DNA of 64,000 nt from Symbiodinium natans (GCA_905221605.1 CAJNDS010000813.1:314001-378000); one strand, 5' to 3'. Positions 31,734 through 41,761 are shown, numbered from the stretch's first letter. Program-made: numbers and translations. Notes: generated from the sequence alone by a model not told the origin.

Positions 31734-33545
31734 GGGGCGGATAGCCTCACACAAGCACAAGCCGCGAAAGTCTGTGTGCGGTGGTGAGCGCCTTGAGTTC
31801 GGATTCCTGACGGAGTTTGCGCCAATACGAATTGCTGGAAGCCTTGCGGTATTGCCAGGCATTGACGGAATCACGTTGTACCTGTTAGGCCTGCTGTAGC
31901 CCCTTCCAGCCGGGGCGAAATTGAAAATACATTCTCTTGCTGTCAATGGACTGAAGCGGCTTGTCGTTTCTGCCTCAAGCAGAATTTGTCAGCGACAAGC
32001 TGTGCTATGCTTGTTCGATGCGATTTGTCCGCAAGAGATGAACTGCACTCATGCACGCAGGCACTTTCAGCTGCTGGCCGATGAGTTGGAGGCACCCAAT
32101 CTAGGTTGCCTCTTGTGCAAGGTGCAGTCTCATCTCTTGGCATTCCCCAGGTGCTCCTGGTGCGATCTACCGAAACTGAGGTAGGCCTAGCAGAGCGAAG
32201 TCTCGATGCAGCCGCTTCGATCAACACATTCCACAAGCTTCCTGCAGCACTGCTGCCCCTCGAACCATGCCCCTTCTCGTCCGTACAGCGGGATGGGTGC
32301 CTCCTCTATCCTGCGCACATATCGGTCAGTTGAGGCCCTTCTCATATTGAGGGTTCTGGACCAAAGGGTGGCTTTAACTGCTTTAATGACCAGAAGCTGG
32401 TGCGAAGCTGCCATGTCCTGCGTCCAAACATAAGGAACGTCGGCATCTCTGTCGATTCTTGAAAAACATGGCGCCAAGGCTGGCAGAGACACTTAGATTG
32501 ACTTAGGTGTCTTCAGAACATTTTGACATTCCGTACTCAGGGCCTAGGGTTGTCCATGGAAATTGTATTGTGCCAAGGCATAGTTTCCCCTTCATGGAGC
32601 ACTTCCGCCGATTTCTCTCCATTTGGCTTCAGATTCTCGCCGAATGCTCGGCTGCCACTTGCCTCCATTTTCTTGGCTCGGCCAGCTCAGTTGAAGTACT
32701 GCAATTGACAGCGCAAGATCTTGAAAATGCCCCTGAAAAAGAGGGGACCCCCAAAAGCTTCAGGACAGGCCTCCCTAGGCGCGGTGCTGGCTTGCGCTCG
32801 TCTTGAGTCCAACCAGTTAACTCTCGCCTAGGCGCGGACTTGCCCACGGGATTCGTGAGCTGTTTCTGAACCGGGCCGCAGTTTTCATGGGAGGGTCCAA
32901 GCTTTCGGCATCGTGGAGGCTTGCGTCGCTCCATGTCGCGAAAAAGTGGCAGGGACGTACTTTCCTGCATTTTGGGCTGTTGGAACCGTGCGAAGGGGAA
33001 TTCGCTGTGTTGCTTTTGGTTGTGCCGAGAACGGTCGTCGTCGTCGTTGCCTGTGGATGCTTTTCTTTGCTTTTGGCCCCTTTGCGCTCCGGGAGAGGGC
33101 TTGGGGCCCGGGCTCTTGGAGTGGTTTGGGCCATTTGGGCCCGTGTTGTTGGAGAGCAAATTGGAGTTGGTGCTTTTTGCCTGGGTGTGATCTTCTACAC
33201 TGATTTGCACTGTTAGGTGTCTGCACTGGCAAAACATTCTTTTGAGTTGAACTTGTTTTGCGCAAGAAACAGCTTGAGAACTTGACAGTGGGTGGACGCT
33301 AAAACGTGAACGGCAGATTTGTACATCGTTTGAGATGCTTCCTGCTCTACGGGCCTGCAGAACTCGGGCTGTACGCCTAGGGAGAAACGCATCCATGTAC
33401 TCGATGTTACTCGTTTCTTCCCAGCCGTCAATCGACAAACTGCAGTGCCGCGTCTCAGGACCCAGTGGCCCAGCCGTACAGCGTGATGGGGGAGGTCCGT
33501 CTCTCCTCTGTGGAATCGCAGGCTAATGTATGCTAATGTCTAGAA
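31734..33545. other. No recognisable gene
   Basis: Several frames of 80-270 codons overlap on both strands (largest on minus, 32629-33438) without domains. None is supported. Confidence 0.4.
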
Positions 33546-33549
33546 AGAT

Positions 33550-34025
33550 CAAACGCAGTGGCAGGTTGAGTTCAACTCCTTTAAAACGGCCGGTGAGCTT
33601 GCCACACGGCTGGGTGAACATCTCCAGGTGCATCCGCTTAACTGGGCCGGAGGCTTGTGATTTCTGATTCCCGCACTCTGGGTGATGGTGAGGCCAAGGA
33701 GATTCGATTCGTCACAGATCGCACAGAGCAGGGCAAGAAGGCAACCAGGGCAATTGCTGTCAATGCACAATGGGATTTACGTAACTTAGATTCTTGGCTG
33801 CACCTGCGGCAGGGGATGCTGTCCATGAAGACTACATGGAAGAAGATGATCTACCTCCATCGCAAAGCATTGAAATGGACGGGCCTGAAACGAAGCTTGG
33901 ACAACGATTTGCATTTCCTGACACGTCTCACGATGTTTTGCCTTTAGATGGGGCCGATCAATATTCATCTTGTTCCGACGAGCGACCGTTTAATACCCCT
34001 TGCGCCCGCCCTGGCGCGCTTCTTG
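33550..34025 (+). CDS. Hypothetical coding-like frames, broken
   Basis: Consecutive frames look protein-like: QWQVEFNSFKTAGELATRLG (33560) ending at a stop at 33658; EAKEIRFVTDRTEQGKKATR (33690); and HEDYMEEDDLPPSQSIEMDG (33824) through about 34020. The frame changes suggest short introns or a decayed gene. No family recognised. Confidence 0.25.
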
Positions 34026-34057
34026 CGCGTACATCAGTTTTTGCACACCTTGTAAAT

Positions 34058-34121
34058 CCCAAAACCCTGAACCCCTACAGCCCCATTAATCCGACACCCT
34101 ACCTCAACCCTAAACCCTAGA
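34058..34121 (+). repeat. Degenerate CCCTAAA telomere-like tract
   Basis: Variants such as CCCAAAACCCTGAACCCC and CTCAACCCTAAACCCTAG. Confidence 0.65.
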
Positions 34122-34606
34122 GTGCCACAGGGTGTGAAAGGCTTTAGTGCGCGTTTCTTGTGACTCAGTTCTAATGTAGATCGCTTTACATAGATCGATA
34201 CGTTAATATACGTTAATATTGCCCTCGAACACACCCTTGTGTGCGTATATATTGTTATGATAAGCATACTGGCCGCTAGCCGCCCCCGACCTACTTGTCA
34301 GTGAAGTTCCAGTACAATAAAGAATTCAATTCGAATCTCCCGCAATTCCAAATCAACCCATATGAATGTCAACCCCGCCAACTCACGTTCCAAAACTTCA
34401 ACAACTCAAAACAGAAGCCAGCTCCACGTTCCCACACATATGTGAGATCTTTTGGAAGTTTGGGATGTGCTTGAAAACTTATTTATTGCTTTGGAAGGCG
34501 GAGTTCGTGGAGTTGGCTGAACTGCAGGAAGTTAGGATATCAGGAAAAGAGCCAGTCCCCCAAGCCTTTCCGAAGTGCCCGGCTCGCGCAGATACATGGG
34601 TTGGTC

Positions 34607-34653
34607 ATGTCAAACATGTTTATCTTGAACGCCTGGCGCGCAGCTTTTTCTCT
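34607..34653 (+). repeat. Terminal repeat A1
   Basis: 47 bp beginning ATGTCAAACATG, identical to A2 at 41963-42009. It supplies the first ATG of the small ORF that follows. Confidence 0.9.
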
Positions 34654-34984
34654 TAAGCGCCTGTTGATGGATAGCAGCCATAGCCTCGCGCCTGCGGCTG
34701 CTTCGGGCTCGCTCGGAGCCCTTGTGGTGGCCCTTGGGCAGCACCTTGTGAGGCCTCCCGTGGCCCCTGGGTACGACTTGCTCTGTCCCGCGCTGGACCC
34801 AAGTCCATCTTTCCTCTTGTGGGGCTACAAGTTGGATTTGGTTTCTTTGATCGTGGGAATTGCTTTCGGCTTGACCCTCTACCCCTTGCTGGAGCTCTTC
34901 TTTCTTTGGCGAGCATACGTCAGGGCTTGCGTTCGAGCTCGGCTGCGAGGCGGTCCCGACTCCCTCTACAAGATCCTCGATTGA
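34607..34984 (+). CDS. YR retroelement ORF0: small protein with one predicted membrane helix
   Basis: 125 residues. The first ATG is the ATGT core of repeat A1, so the N-terminus (MSNMFILNAWRAAFS) is encoded by the terminal repeat. A weakly hydrophobic segment lies at residues ~35-48. A strong helix at ~78-101 (LVSLIVGIAFGLTLYPLLEL) is followed by Trp-Arg and further Arg residues, as expected for a single-pass membrane anchor with a basic cytosolic side. No enzymatic motif. The spacing to the gag-like ORF is about 340 bp. The RLE-type element at 14.85 kb carries an analogous ORF. Function unknown; the alternative is chance coding in a leader. Confidence 0.55.
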   Translation: MSNMFILNAWRAAFSLKRLLMDSSHSLAPAAASGSLGALVVALGQHLVRPPVAPGYDLLCPALDPSPSFLLWGYKLDLVSLIVGIAFGLTLYPLLELFFLWRAYVRACVRARLRGGPDSLYKILD

Positions 34985-35323
34985 GTGCTGAGGCTTTGCA
35001 AACGCAGTCGGGGTGCCTACTCTCCGGATCTGATCTCTCGAGCTCGAAGTGGGCGGTATCCTTCCGCCCTTTGCTGAGGATCACGGCTCTCTTTCGTGGG
35101 ATCGTCGCTTGCGGCTGGCTCGCAGCACAGGTGAGTTCTTCATTTGCTGCCTGGAGGGCGCGAATAGAAGAACCGCGTGCCAGTCACAAGCTAGTTTGGC
35201 AAACCGGGTCTACCTCTGGGTGCGGGAGAATTTCAGAGATTCAGTCGTTGTTGGCTTCGCCTCCCACACGGAGGCCTGACAAACAGTTCGTCACGCCGGA
35301 ACTTCTTGGCCGAGCTTGGCACA

Positions 35324-37045
35324 ATGAGTGCTGGGGAAGATGCAGCGCCCGAAGGCCCAGCGGCAGAAGATTTGGATGGACTGCCTTTGGCCGTGCGAGA
35401 CTACTGTTTGGTCACAGCAGAGAACGAGCACCTGGAGGAGGCACCGGCAGGACTCTGCGTAAGCATTACCGTCGGGGACAGCACCCAAACGGTTCCTGTC
35501 ATTCCGATTGTAGTCATTGGTGGGCGTTTGTTGGTTGCCGTGCCCAGCCCTGCTTGGCACCGATCTCCTTTGCAGAGGCTCCTCCCACCGGGAGCTTTGG
35601 TCAAGCCAACCCACGCTGCCGTGGCTGGGGTTATCCCCGGAGATCCCCCATCGCAAGCATCCTCCGGAGTGGAGGTCAAGGTGTGGGTAGCCTATGCTTC
35701 CGCGCACTTCGAGGCCCAGATCAGGTTGGAGGACCCCGAAGATGTATTCGAGCCTGCTTTCGCCGACTCCGACGGCCAGAGCTGCATGCCCTACAGTGCT
35801 TCGCTAATCAAGCTGGCCGACGACCATTGTTCTTTCCTCACTGCCGAGTCCGAAGCTCAACGGCCCATCAGAGGGGCAGGAGGCAGGGTGGATCGGAGGG
35901 TTGCAGCTTTAGAGGAGTCCATCGGCGAGATCAGATTGTCCCTGGCAGCTCTCCTGGAACAACGCGTGCACACCCCAGATCCATCGACCGCCGTGCCCAA
36001 ACAGAGTGCCATGCCGAAGCAGAATGCTGCAGGACCCAGACCCAGTCTGGAGAACTTGGATCGCGGAGTAGTGGCGTCGGCAAGAGCAGCCGGCATCCCA
36101 GACGAACACTTGGTTCAAATGGCGAAACTGCTCAAAGCCAAACCTCGGACGATTGGAGATCTCCCCGCTGCTCCGGTTCGGTCGGGACCACTTTCAGAGA
36201 CGGAGGACGAGGATCCTCTCCCAGAAGAAAATGCGTGTCAAGGAGGCGCGTCTGGATCGGGGCCCAGTGGAAGTCAGATGGAGAAAGCGGTGCTAGAGCT
36301 TACCAAGATTGCCAAGACTCTCACAGCCTCCAGGAAGGATCCAAAGCCCGACTTGGAAGCTCTGCTGGGTTACGGAATGCTGGGAGACAAGTCGGAGACC
36401 TCGTCGAGCGGGACCTCTCGCCGGAATTCTGCAGCTCTGATGGCTCTTCGCAAAGCTGTCCGGGACTCGCCTCATGTGATCTACGAAAGTTTGGAGCGCA
36501 ATCTGCGCGAAGACTTTGGATTGCGCGAGGCGCTTCCTGGAGAGCCTCAAGGGCAAGCTACAGTACGTTCTTGGCTGCAGAGTCGGTCGCGAGTTCAGAA
36601 CTACACCAACCATGTGAGATGGATGTGGCAGCTGGGTGCGATATGGGACTGTCTTATTCAGGACCGGGTCCCCGAAGCTCGCGCTCGAGTAGGGTTGCTG
36701 ATGGCAGCAGGAGAACAGAGCAGCATCGACTCTGGAAGCTGGCTAATTTCAACTGTCAGCCTACTGGAAGGGCCGCCTCCTTACCAGCAGTTCAGTCAGC
36801 ATCAAGCCCCTGCTCCCCACGAACTGCAGCATTCGGCCCTCTACGACCCGCGGTGGTTCGAGCTGTTCCTTTGGCAGCTCAAGGAGCAAGAGTCGTATCA
36901 GGAGGCCCGAAGAAAGTTGACGCAGAAGCGAGGCGGCCAGAACACCGGCCAGGGCGACAAGGAGGTGGAGGCGGAGAAGCCGGAAAAGCCTCCTCGATTC
37001 GCCAGACCAAAGGGCAAGGCCAAGAACGAGGGCGCAGCGGAGTGA
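35324..37045 (+). CDS. YR retroelement ORF1, gag-like
   Basis: 573 residues from the first ATG (the frame is open from about 35306). The N-terminal ~170 residues look globular and acidic. A coiled-coil-like stretch RRVAALEESIGEIRLSLAAL sits at about residue 190. The middle is low-complexity Ser/Pro/Glu. A helical C-terminal region (about residues 385-525) contains RNSAALMALRKAVRDSPHVI and SRVQNYTNHVRWMWQLGAIW, and the tail is Lys-rich and basic (EKPPRFARPKGKAK), suited to nucleic-acid binding. No zinc knuckle. Position before pol and the basic tail suggest a nucleocapsid-like role. The larger open frame on the same strand (34819-37728) is out of phase and, before about 37000, is a shadow. Confidence 0.7.
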   Translation: MSAGEDAAPEGPAAEDLDGLPLAVRDYCLVTAENEHLEEAPAGLCVSITVGDSTQTVPVIPIVVIGGRLLVAVPSPAWHRSPLQRLLPPGALVKPTHAAVAGVIPGDPPSQASSGVEVKVWVAYASAHFEAQIRLEDPEDVFEPAFADSDGQSCMPYSASLIKLADDHCSFLTAESEAQRPIRGAGGRVDRRVAALEESIGEIRLSLAALLEQRVHTPDPSTAVPKQSAMPKQNAAGPRPSLENLDRGVVASARAAGIPDEHLVQMAKLLKAKPRTIGDLPAAPVRSGPLSETEDEDPLPEENACQGGASGSGPSGSQMEKAVLELTKIAKTLTASRKDPKPDLEALLGYGMLGDKSETSSSGTSRRNSAALMALRKAVRDSPHVIYESLERNLREDFGLREALPGEPQGQATVRSWLQSRSRVQNYTNHVRWMWQLGAIWDCLIQDRVPEARARVGLLMAAGEQSSIDSGSWLISTVSLLEGPPPYQQFSQHQAPAPHELQHSALYDPRWFELFLWQLKEQESYQEARRKLTQKRGGQNTGQGDKEVEAEKPEKPPRFARPKGKAKNEGAAE

Positions 37046-37640
37046 AAGCTGACGGTCTGCGGGAAGCCAGTCCGGACATTCAGGCCGGGCCGCTGCCCCA
37101 GGCTCTTTCTGCATCGAGTCTTTTGAATTCATTGCCTCGACTCCTTCTGCAACTAGATAGTGGGTTGGGGTGTTTTGCCAGGAGCATTCGTAGACAGGAG
37201 GGTCGATCAAGTTCCCGTACCGCTTCAGCATCTTCCGAAGCTTGGCCAATGCCGCCTCCGTACCCTGAGGCGTACCGAGAGGCCGGTGACAGTCATCAAG
37301 ATCGCTCGCGAAAGCGAGCGCTGAACTCCATCGTCATCGCGCTGTCCTACCTCCATTTGCGTGGCAGTCGGCAGGCCCCCGAAGAGATTCTCATCGGTAG
37401 GAGGTTGAATTCCAGGCAGTGGTCAGTCGTTAGGAGACTTGAGAAGATGCTGGAAGCGTGGCTAATTCACTCACCTGTTACATCAGAAAGCATGGGTCGT
37501 AATGCCGCTAAAGTTCAAGAACTGGACAGCCTGCTGGGCCAGCTTGAGGCAGTGCTGGGCGAGAGATTTCCTGCGGGCATCTATGCAAAGCCCAAACGTG
37601 AGGAACTCAAGCCTGGACCGCCCGAGGCCGCAGTGTGCAG
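37000..37640 (+). CDS. N-terminal part of YR retroelement pol (frame +1 relative to RT)
   Basis: After the gag-like stop at 37045, coding character moves to another frame: RALNSIVIALSYLHLRGSRQ, EILIGRRLNSRQWSVVRRLE and KVQELDSLLGQLEAVLGERF. Coding character then passes to a third frame at about 37640, where RLDPERIAFVGKPCFDPAPY leads into RT. The overlap with gag would allow ribosomal frameshifting. The second shift is more likely a mutation or a small unrecognised intron. No domain named; equivalent regions of DIRS elements are poorly conserved. Confidence 0.55.
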
Positions 37641-40217
37641 GCTTGGACGGTCGCATGTGTCGATAGGTTGGACCCGGAAAGAATTGCCTTCGTCGGGAAG
37701 CCCTGCTTTGACCCAGCTCCCTACTTAGACGATCGGGGTCGAGAGGTCTTCCTGCGACCTTTGCAGGCTTCAGCTGAGCCTGAAGAATATGTCGGCGCCC
37801 TGCCGTCTGTTCAGGTCCATGTTGTCGATGAGAAACGCGAGCAATTCTTGGAACTCCTCGACGCATCTGGGAGGCTCGCCCTTTTCAGACCCGAAGAGGT
37901 CCGTCAACAGTACTTGTCCGGCATCTTTGCTGTAGGCAAGGATGCGGACAGAGACAGGATGATCATGGATGCCAGGCGACCGAATGTCTTGGAGAGACCT
38001 CTAGGCAGGTGGATCCGTAGTCTCGCTTCCGGTGAAGGACTTTGTCGGCTCCAACTTTTGCCGCATGAACGAGTGGTCTTCTCAGGGAACGACGTTCGAG
38101 ATTTTTACCACCTTTTCGCGGTTCCCCGAGAGAGAGCTCTTCGCAACAGCTTGTGTATGTATATTCCTGAGGTTCGGTGCAGAAGATTTTCAGCATATCG
38201 TGCGGCCGAGCACAGCACTTCAAAGTACCTGGTGCCTGCCTTAAATACGCTTGCAATGGGAGACTGCCAAGCTGTTGAGTTGGCACAGACCTGTCACTTG
38301 TGCATGGCCTGGCGTGAAGGTGTGATCAGCCCATCTATGACTCTGACTTTGAGTGGGCCTGCGCCTCGTTCCTCTTGTTTCGGTGGAATAGTCATCGACG
38401 ATTTCGTGGTTGGGCAGAAGGTCCCCCGCGAGCTTGCGGGTACCTCTCCATCTGAGGGGGCCTTAGCAGCAGATCGCCTCTCCCAGACGTATGTCCGAAA
38501 AGGACTCATTCCCCACCACGGCAAAGCCTTTCGAGACCAAGCCAAGGCGACCTTTTGGGGCACAGACGTGGACGGTGAGGCCGGGCTGATCCGTGGATCG
38601 TTGGAGAGGGCAATTCCACTCATGTACGTTCTGCTCAGAGTCGTTTCTTTACGAGTTGCCACTCCGAGCTTGTTGCAGGTGATTGCGGGCTCTCTGGTCT
38701 CGCTCTTCATCTACCGGAGGAGGCTCCTGTCCCTGCTTGACCAGGTTTTTGCTGTTGCTCAGCACCGCGAGGCAAACGAGGTCCTCCAAATCAGCCCGGA
38801 ACTGCAGACTGAACTCATGCTATGTGCACTTCTTTTGCCGCTGGCTGTTACCAACATCCGTGCCTCTGTCCTTCCCCAGGTCTTTGCCACCGATGCGTCT
38901 GGCTGGGGGGAGGCAGAGGTCAGTTGTGAGATACCCGTTTCCATTGCTCGTGAAGCTGTGAGGCACAGTTTGAGGAAATCCGTGTGGGTCAGACTCCTCA
39001 GCCCGCTGCAGGCTCTGGCCCGACTGCACGGTGACTTGCGGCCCGACGCTGAGCTCCCAGACAATCAAACGTATGCCATGCATCCTCTGTGGGAGACCTT
39101 GATTCGTTTTCCTACATACCGGTTGTGCTGGAAAGCCAAAAGCAGCCGACGACGACACATAAATGTGTCAGAACTTCGGGCCTTCTTGAGGTCTGAGCGT
39201 CGACAAGGTCACCGACACCCCGAGAGCCGAGGTCTCAGAGCCTCAGACTCGCAGGTCACCTTGGGTTGTGTGCAAAAAGGAAGATCGTCCAGCAAAGCTT
39301 TGAATCAAGAACTGAAGCAATCTCTTCCAAATGTCCTGGGAAACGACATCTATTCCGAGGGCATCTTCGTCGACACCAAGCTCAATCCGGCAGATGACCC
39401 GACGCGAGGAGCCGAGATTCGAGCTCCCAGTCAAAGTCAGCCAGCCTGGTGGGAGTCTGCGTGTCAGGGAGATTTCTCAGCTCTTGATACGTGGCTTCAC
39501 GAGGTTGGGCAGACGTTTCCTGTGCAGTGGGGCATTCCTGATCCTAGCGAGCTTCTGGGTCCTTCCTGGCAGCACTGCCAGGCCCTGCCACGCACAGATG
39601 GGCCACCTGAGAGGAGAGGTTCGATTCCGGGGGCCAGCTCTGGAATCCGTAGCGATCGTGCGCAGGGAAGCATGAGTCATTACAAGAGTTCTGGATCTGA
39701 AAACGTCAGGCATGACATAACTGCTGGCCCCGAATACCATAGTTGCTTCAGCTCGGACGTCTCAGAGTGTTTGCGGAGCTTCAAGTGCAGTCACTTTCTT
39801 TGGCCTCGATGCAAAGGATCCCGTCAAAAAGTTAGGACCTGGGACCTTTCTAAGCCTGGGTATCTTGACTTATTTTCTGGATGCAAAGGGGTCGCGAAAG
39901 TCGTTTCCAAGGCTGCAGATACTTGGTCGCTTTGCATTGATATAGCGCATGACCCGAAGCTGGACCTCCTCGACGCGGAGCTTCGGGGAAAACTTGAGTT
40001 CCTGATATCTAGAGGAGCCTTCTTCGCAGTAGGAGCTGCGCCCGCATGCGGCTCGTTTTCCATAGCAGTTACGCCTGCGGTCCGGGACGCAATTTCCCCT
40101 CAAGGCAAACCCGACATCAGTGAAGCCATGCAAGCAAAGGTTGCTCTGGGGAACTCGATCTCCAGATGGCTAGTGCAGGTGACCACACTGTGCCTGGCCA
40201 ACGACATTGTGTTCTGA
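37635..40217 (+). CDS. YR retroelement pol: RT, RNase H and cytosine-methyltransferase-like domain
   Basis: 860 codons. RT: RMIMDARRPN, motif A NDVRDFYHLF (Asp 38091), MGDCQAVELAQTCH, motif C IVIDDF (Asp-Asp 38397-38402). RNase H: FATDASGWGEAEV (Asp 38892), HINVSELRAFL (Glu), DSQVTLG, KLNPADDPTRG. Then a separate domain opens with PGYLDLFSGCKGVAKVV (39855-; like motif I DLFSGxGG of C5-cytosine methyltransferases), continues with DIAHDPKLDLLD, and has VGAAPACGSFSIA (Cys 40047; comparable to motif IV with its catalytic Pro-Cys, but Ala-Cys here). It ends at TGA 40215-40217, in the same frame as the following recombinase ORF, where coding resumes at once with VENPAKSWLWR. Expected activity is reverse transcription with RNA removal; methylation is inference, and the Ala for Pro before Cys is a caution. 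Confidence 0.85.
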   Translation: MQAWTVACVDRLDPERIAFVGKPCFDPAPYLDDRGREVFLRPLQASAEPEEYVGALPSVQVHVVDEKREQFLELLDASGRLALFRPEEVRQQYLSGIFAVGKDADRDRMIMDARRPNVLERPLGRWIRSLASGEGLCRLQLLPHERVVFSGNDVRDFYHLFAVPRERALRNSLCMYIPEVRCRRFSAYRAAEHSTSKYLVPALNTLAMGDCQAVELAQTCHLCMAWREGVISPSMTLTLSGPAPRSSCFGGIVIDDFVVGQKVPRELAGTSPSEGALAADRLSQTYVRKGLIPHHGKAFRDQAKATFWGTDVDGEAGLIRGSLERAIPLMYVLLRVVSLRVATPSLLQVIAGSLVSLFIYRRRLLSLLDQVFAVAQHREANEVLQISPELQTELMLCALLLPLAVTNIRASVLPQVFATDASGWGEAEVSCEIPVSIAREAVRHSLRKSVWVRLLSPLQALARLHGDLRPDAELPDNQTYAMHPLWETLIRFPTYRLCWKAKSSRRRHINVSELRAFLRSERRQGHRHPESRGLRASDSQVTLGCVQKGRSSSKALNQELKQSLPNVLGNDIYSEGIFVDTKLNPADDPTRGAEIRAPSQSQPAWWESACQGDFSALDTWLHEVGQTFPVQWGIPDPSELLGPSWQHCQALPRTDGPPERRGSIPGASSGIRSDRAQGSMSHYKSSGSENVRHDITAGPEYHSCFSSDVSECLRSFKCSHFLWPRCKGSRQKVRTWDLSKPGYLDLFSGCKGVAKVVSKAADTWSLCIDIAHDPKLDLLDAELRGKLEFLISRGAFFAVGAAPACGSFSIAVTPAVRDAISPQGKPDISEAMQAKVALGNSISRWLVQVTTLCLANDIVF

Positions 40218-41579
40218 GTTGAAAATCCGGCCAAGAGCTGGCTGTGGCGTCAGCCTGAGTGGCAGGATGTGCTAACTGATGACCGGGCTGGCTTTTGGAA
40301 GGGGGCCTTCTGCGCTTTCCAGGCACCTTGGAACAAGCCAACAAAAGTTTTCACTAGCTCTTCTCTCAAGTCCCAAGTTGCGTCATGCCCCGGGTGCACA
40401 AAACACATCGCTTTAAGAGGGTATTCTATCAAGCACAAATTGCCCTGGGCCAAAGTTGCTGAGCCATACCCCAAAGAGTTCAGCCGTTATCTTGGCGAGT
40501 GCATCGCCGGCTACTCCAACAATCCTGCTTTCACCTCGGGCAAGTTTGTTGTCAGCGACTGCGCCAAAGTAACAAACGAGCAGATTGGAGAGGCTTCTCT
40601 GCCCGGACCTCGGCCGAAGGGACAACAACGGCGACCTCCCCGAGACCGGCCTCTTGACTCCGTCCAGCTCGTCAGCACCGAAACCCTGCGGCTGCAGAAT
40701 CGCATCTGGGCACGGTTTGAGGAATGGCTTACAGAAGGCACCAGTCCATGTGCTGCGACATCGCTGCTCGAGGTTCCCATCGTCCTCGCCACGCTTGTTG
40801 CTGAGTTTGGACGGCGTTTGTTTGCCAATGGTGATTCCCTCTATTTGTTTCGCCACCTCATCTTGGGCATGATCCACCGCTACCCATCTGCACGACACCA
40901 TGCTCATGTATGTTGGACACTGGTTTCAAAATGGGAGGTCGCAGAGCCTCTTCGGCACCGGAGCCCTTTGCCAGAGGTGCTTCTCCGTGCTATGATCACT
41001 GTTGCCATTCTCTGGTCGTGGACCAGAACTGCAGGGATTATCCTTTTGGCCTTTTGGGGAATAGCCCGTCCGGGAGAGCCTCTCAGGTCCCTACGAGCTG
41101 ATCTTTTGCTCCCATGTGACCTTCTTCTCTCGGAACGAGTCGTGTGCTACCTGAAGATCCGCTCGCCCAAGACTGGACGCAGGACGCGTGCCAAAGTGCA
41201 ACATCTATCAGTCCACGACAGCGATGTGATACCCTTCCTCGAGAAGGTCTTCGGTCCTCTCAAAGCCTCCGATCCCCTTTACCCAGGATCCGCGTCCTCT
41301 TTTCGGAGACGGTGGAATGCTCTCCTCGACGCTCTTCTGATCCCCAAACAGCTCCAATTGACGCCCGCCGGGCTGCGTGGCGGCGGAGCCATTGCAGCAT
41401 ATCATCGGAATGTTGATTTGAGTACTTTGCAATGGCGTATGCGAATCAGGCACCAAGTTACCCTGGAAGCTTATGTCCAGGAGGTGGCTGCGGAGAACCT
41501 CCTCCTTCAGCTTCCTTCTGAGGCGGTCGCCCGAGTGAAAGCTGCTGCCACCTTGTACAAAGACCTTTTGCTTTCGTAA
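40218..41579 (+). CDS. YR retroelement pol C-terminus: tyrosine recombinase
   Basis: Same frame as the RT ORF, separated by a single TGA. First ~100 residues finish the methyltransferase-like region (VENPAKSWLWR; a CPGC pair in VASCPGCTKH). Then QIGEASLPGPRPKG (GEASLPGP at 40587-40610), an N-terminal helical region, and the catalytic domain: first Arg in FWGIARPGEPL (41067), a Lys-containing beta region KIRSPKTGRR, second Arg in TPAGLRGGGAIAA (41376), and WRMRIRHQVTLEAYVQEV with the nucleophile Tyr at 41472. Arg...Arg...Tyr order and spacing fit phage-integrase-fold recombinases of DIRS elements. The usual His before the second Arg is replaced by Pro-Ala-Gly-Leu. Role: integration of the circular cDNA at the ATGT core. 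The frame opens at a GTG 40269 if read alone; in the parent it was presumably part of one polyprotein. Confidence 0.8.
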   Translation, partial: VENPAKSWLWRQPEWQDVLTDDRAGFWKGAFCAFQAPWNKPTKVFTSSSLKSQVASCPGCTKHIALRGYSIKHKLPWAKVAEPYPKEFSRYLGECIAGYSNNPAFTSGKFVVSDCAKVTNEQIGEASLPGPRPKGQQRRPPRDRPLDSVQLVSTETLRLQNRIWARFEEWLTEGTSPCAATSLLEVPIVLATLVAEFGRRLFANGDSLYLFRHLILGMIHRYPSARHHAHVCWTLVSKWEVAEPLRHRSPLPEVLLRAMITVAILWSWTRTAGIILLAFWGIARPGEPLRSLRADLLLPCDLLLSERVVCYLKIRSPKTGRRTRAKVQHLSVHDSDVIPFLEKVFGPLKASDPLYPGSASSFRRRWNALLDALLIPKQLQLTPAGLRGGGAIAAYHRNVDLSTLQWRMRIRHQVTLEAYVQEVAAENLLLQLPSEAVARVKAAATLYKDLLLS

Positions 41580-41761
41580 CCATGAAAACATGGGCGCATG
41601 TTGCTTGCGCAGATGTGTCAGCAACGGATGCAGTGCCCTGGCGTTCGGGACGGATGTCCACAGTGTGAGTTTACCTCGCGGCTTTGTGGTGCTTTCCACA
41701 ACAGGCATGGGCTACAAACGCTCGTGACTTCGTGAAGTCCTTGAGGTTCGTTTTCATGAGC

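Noticed and set aside
32629-33438. 269-codon minus-strand frame
   Set aside because: Polar, low-information composition, no domain, and equally long frames on the opposite strand.
34819-37640. 969-codon plus-strand frame across the YR element
   Set aside because: Before about 37000 it is out of phase with the better-supported gag-like ORF and is Ser/Arg-rich shadow; only its end (37000-37640) is treated as coding.
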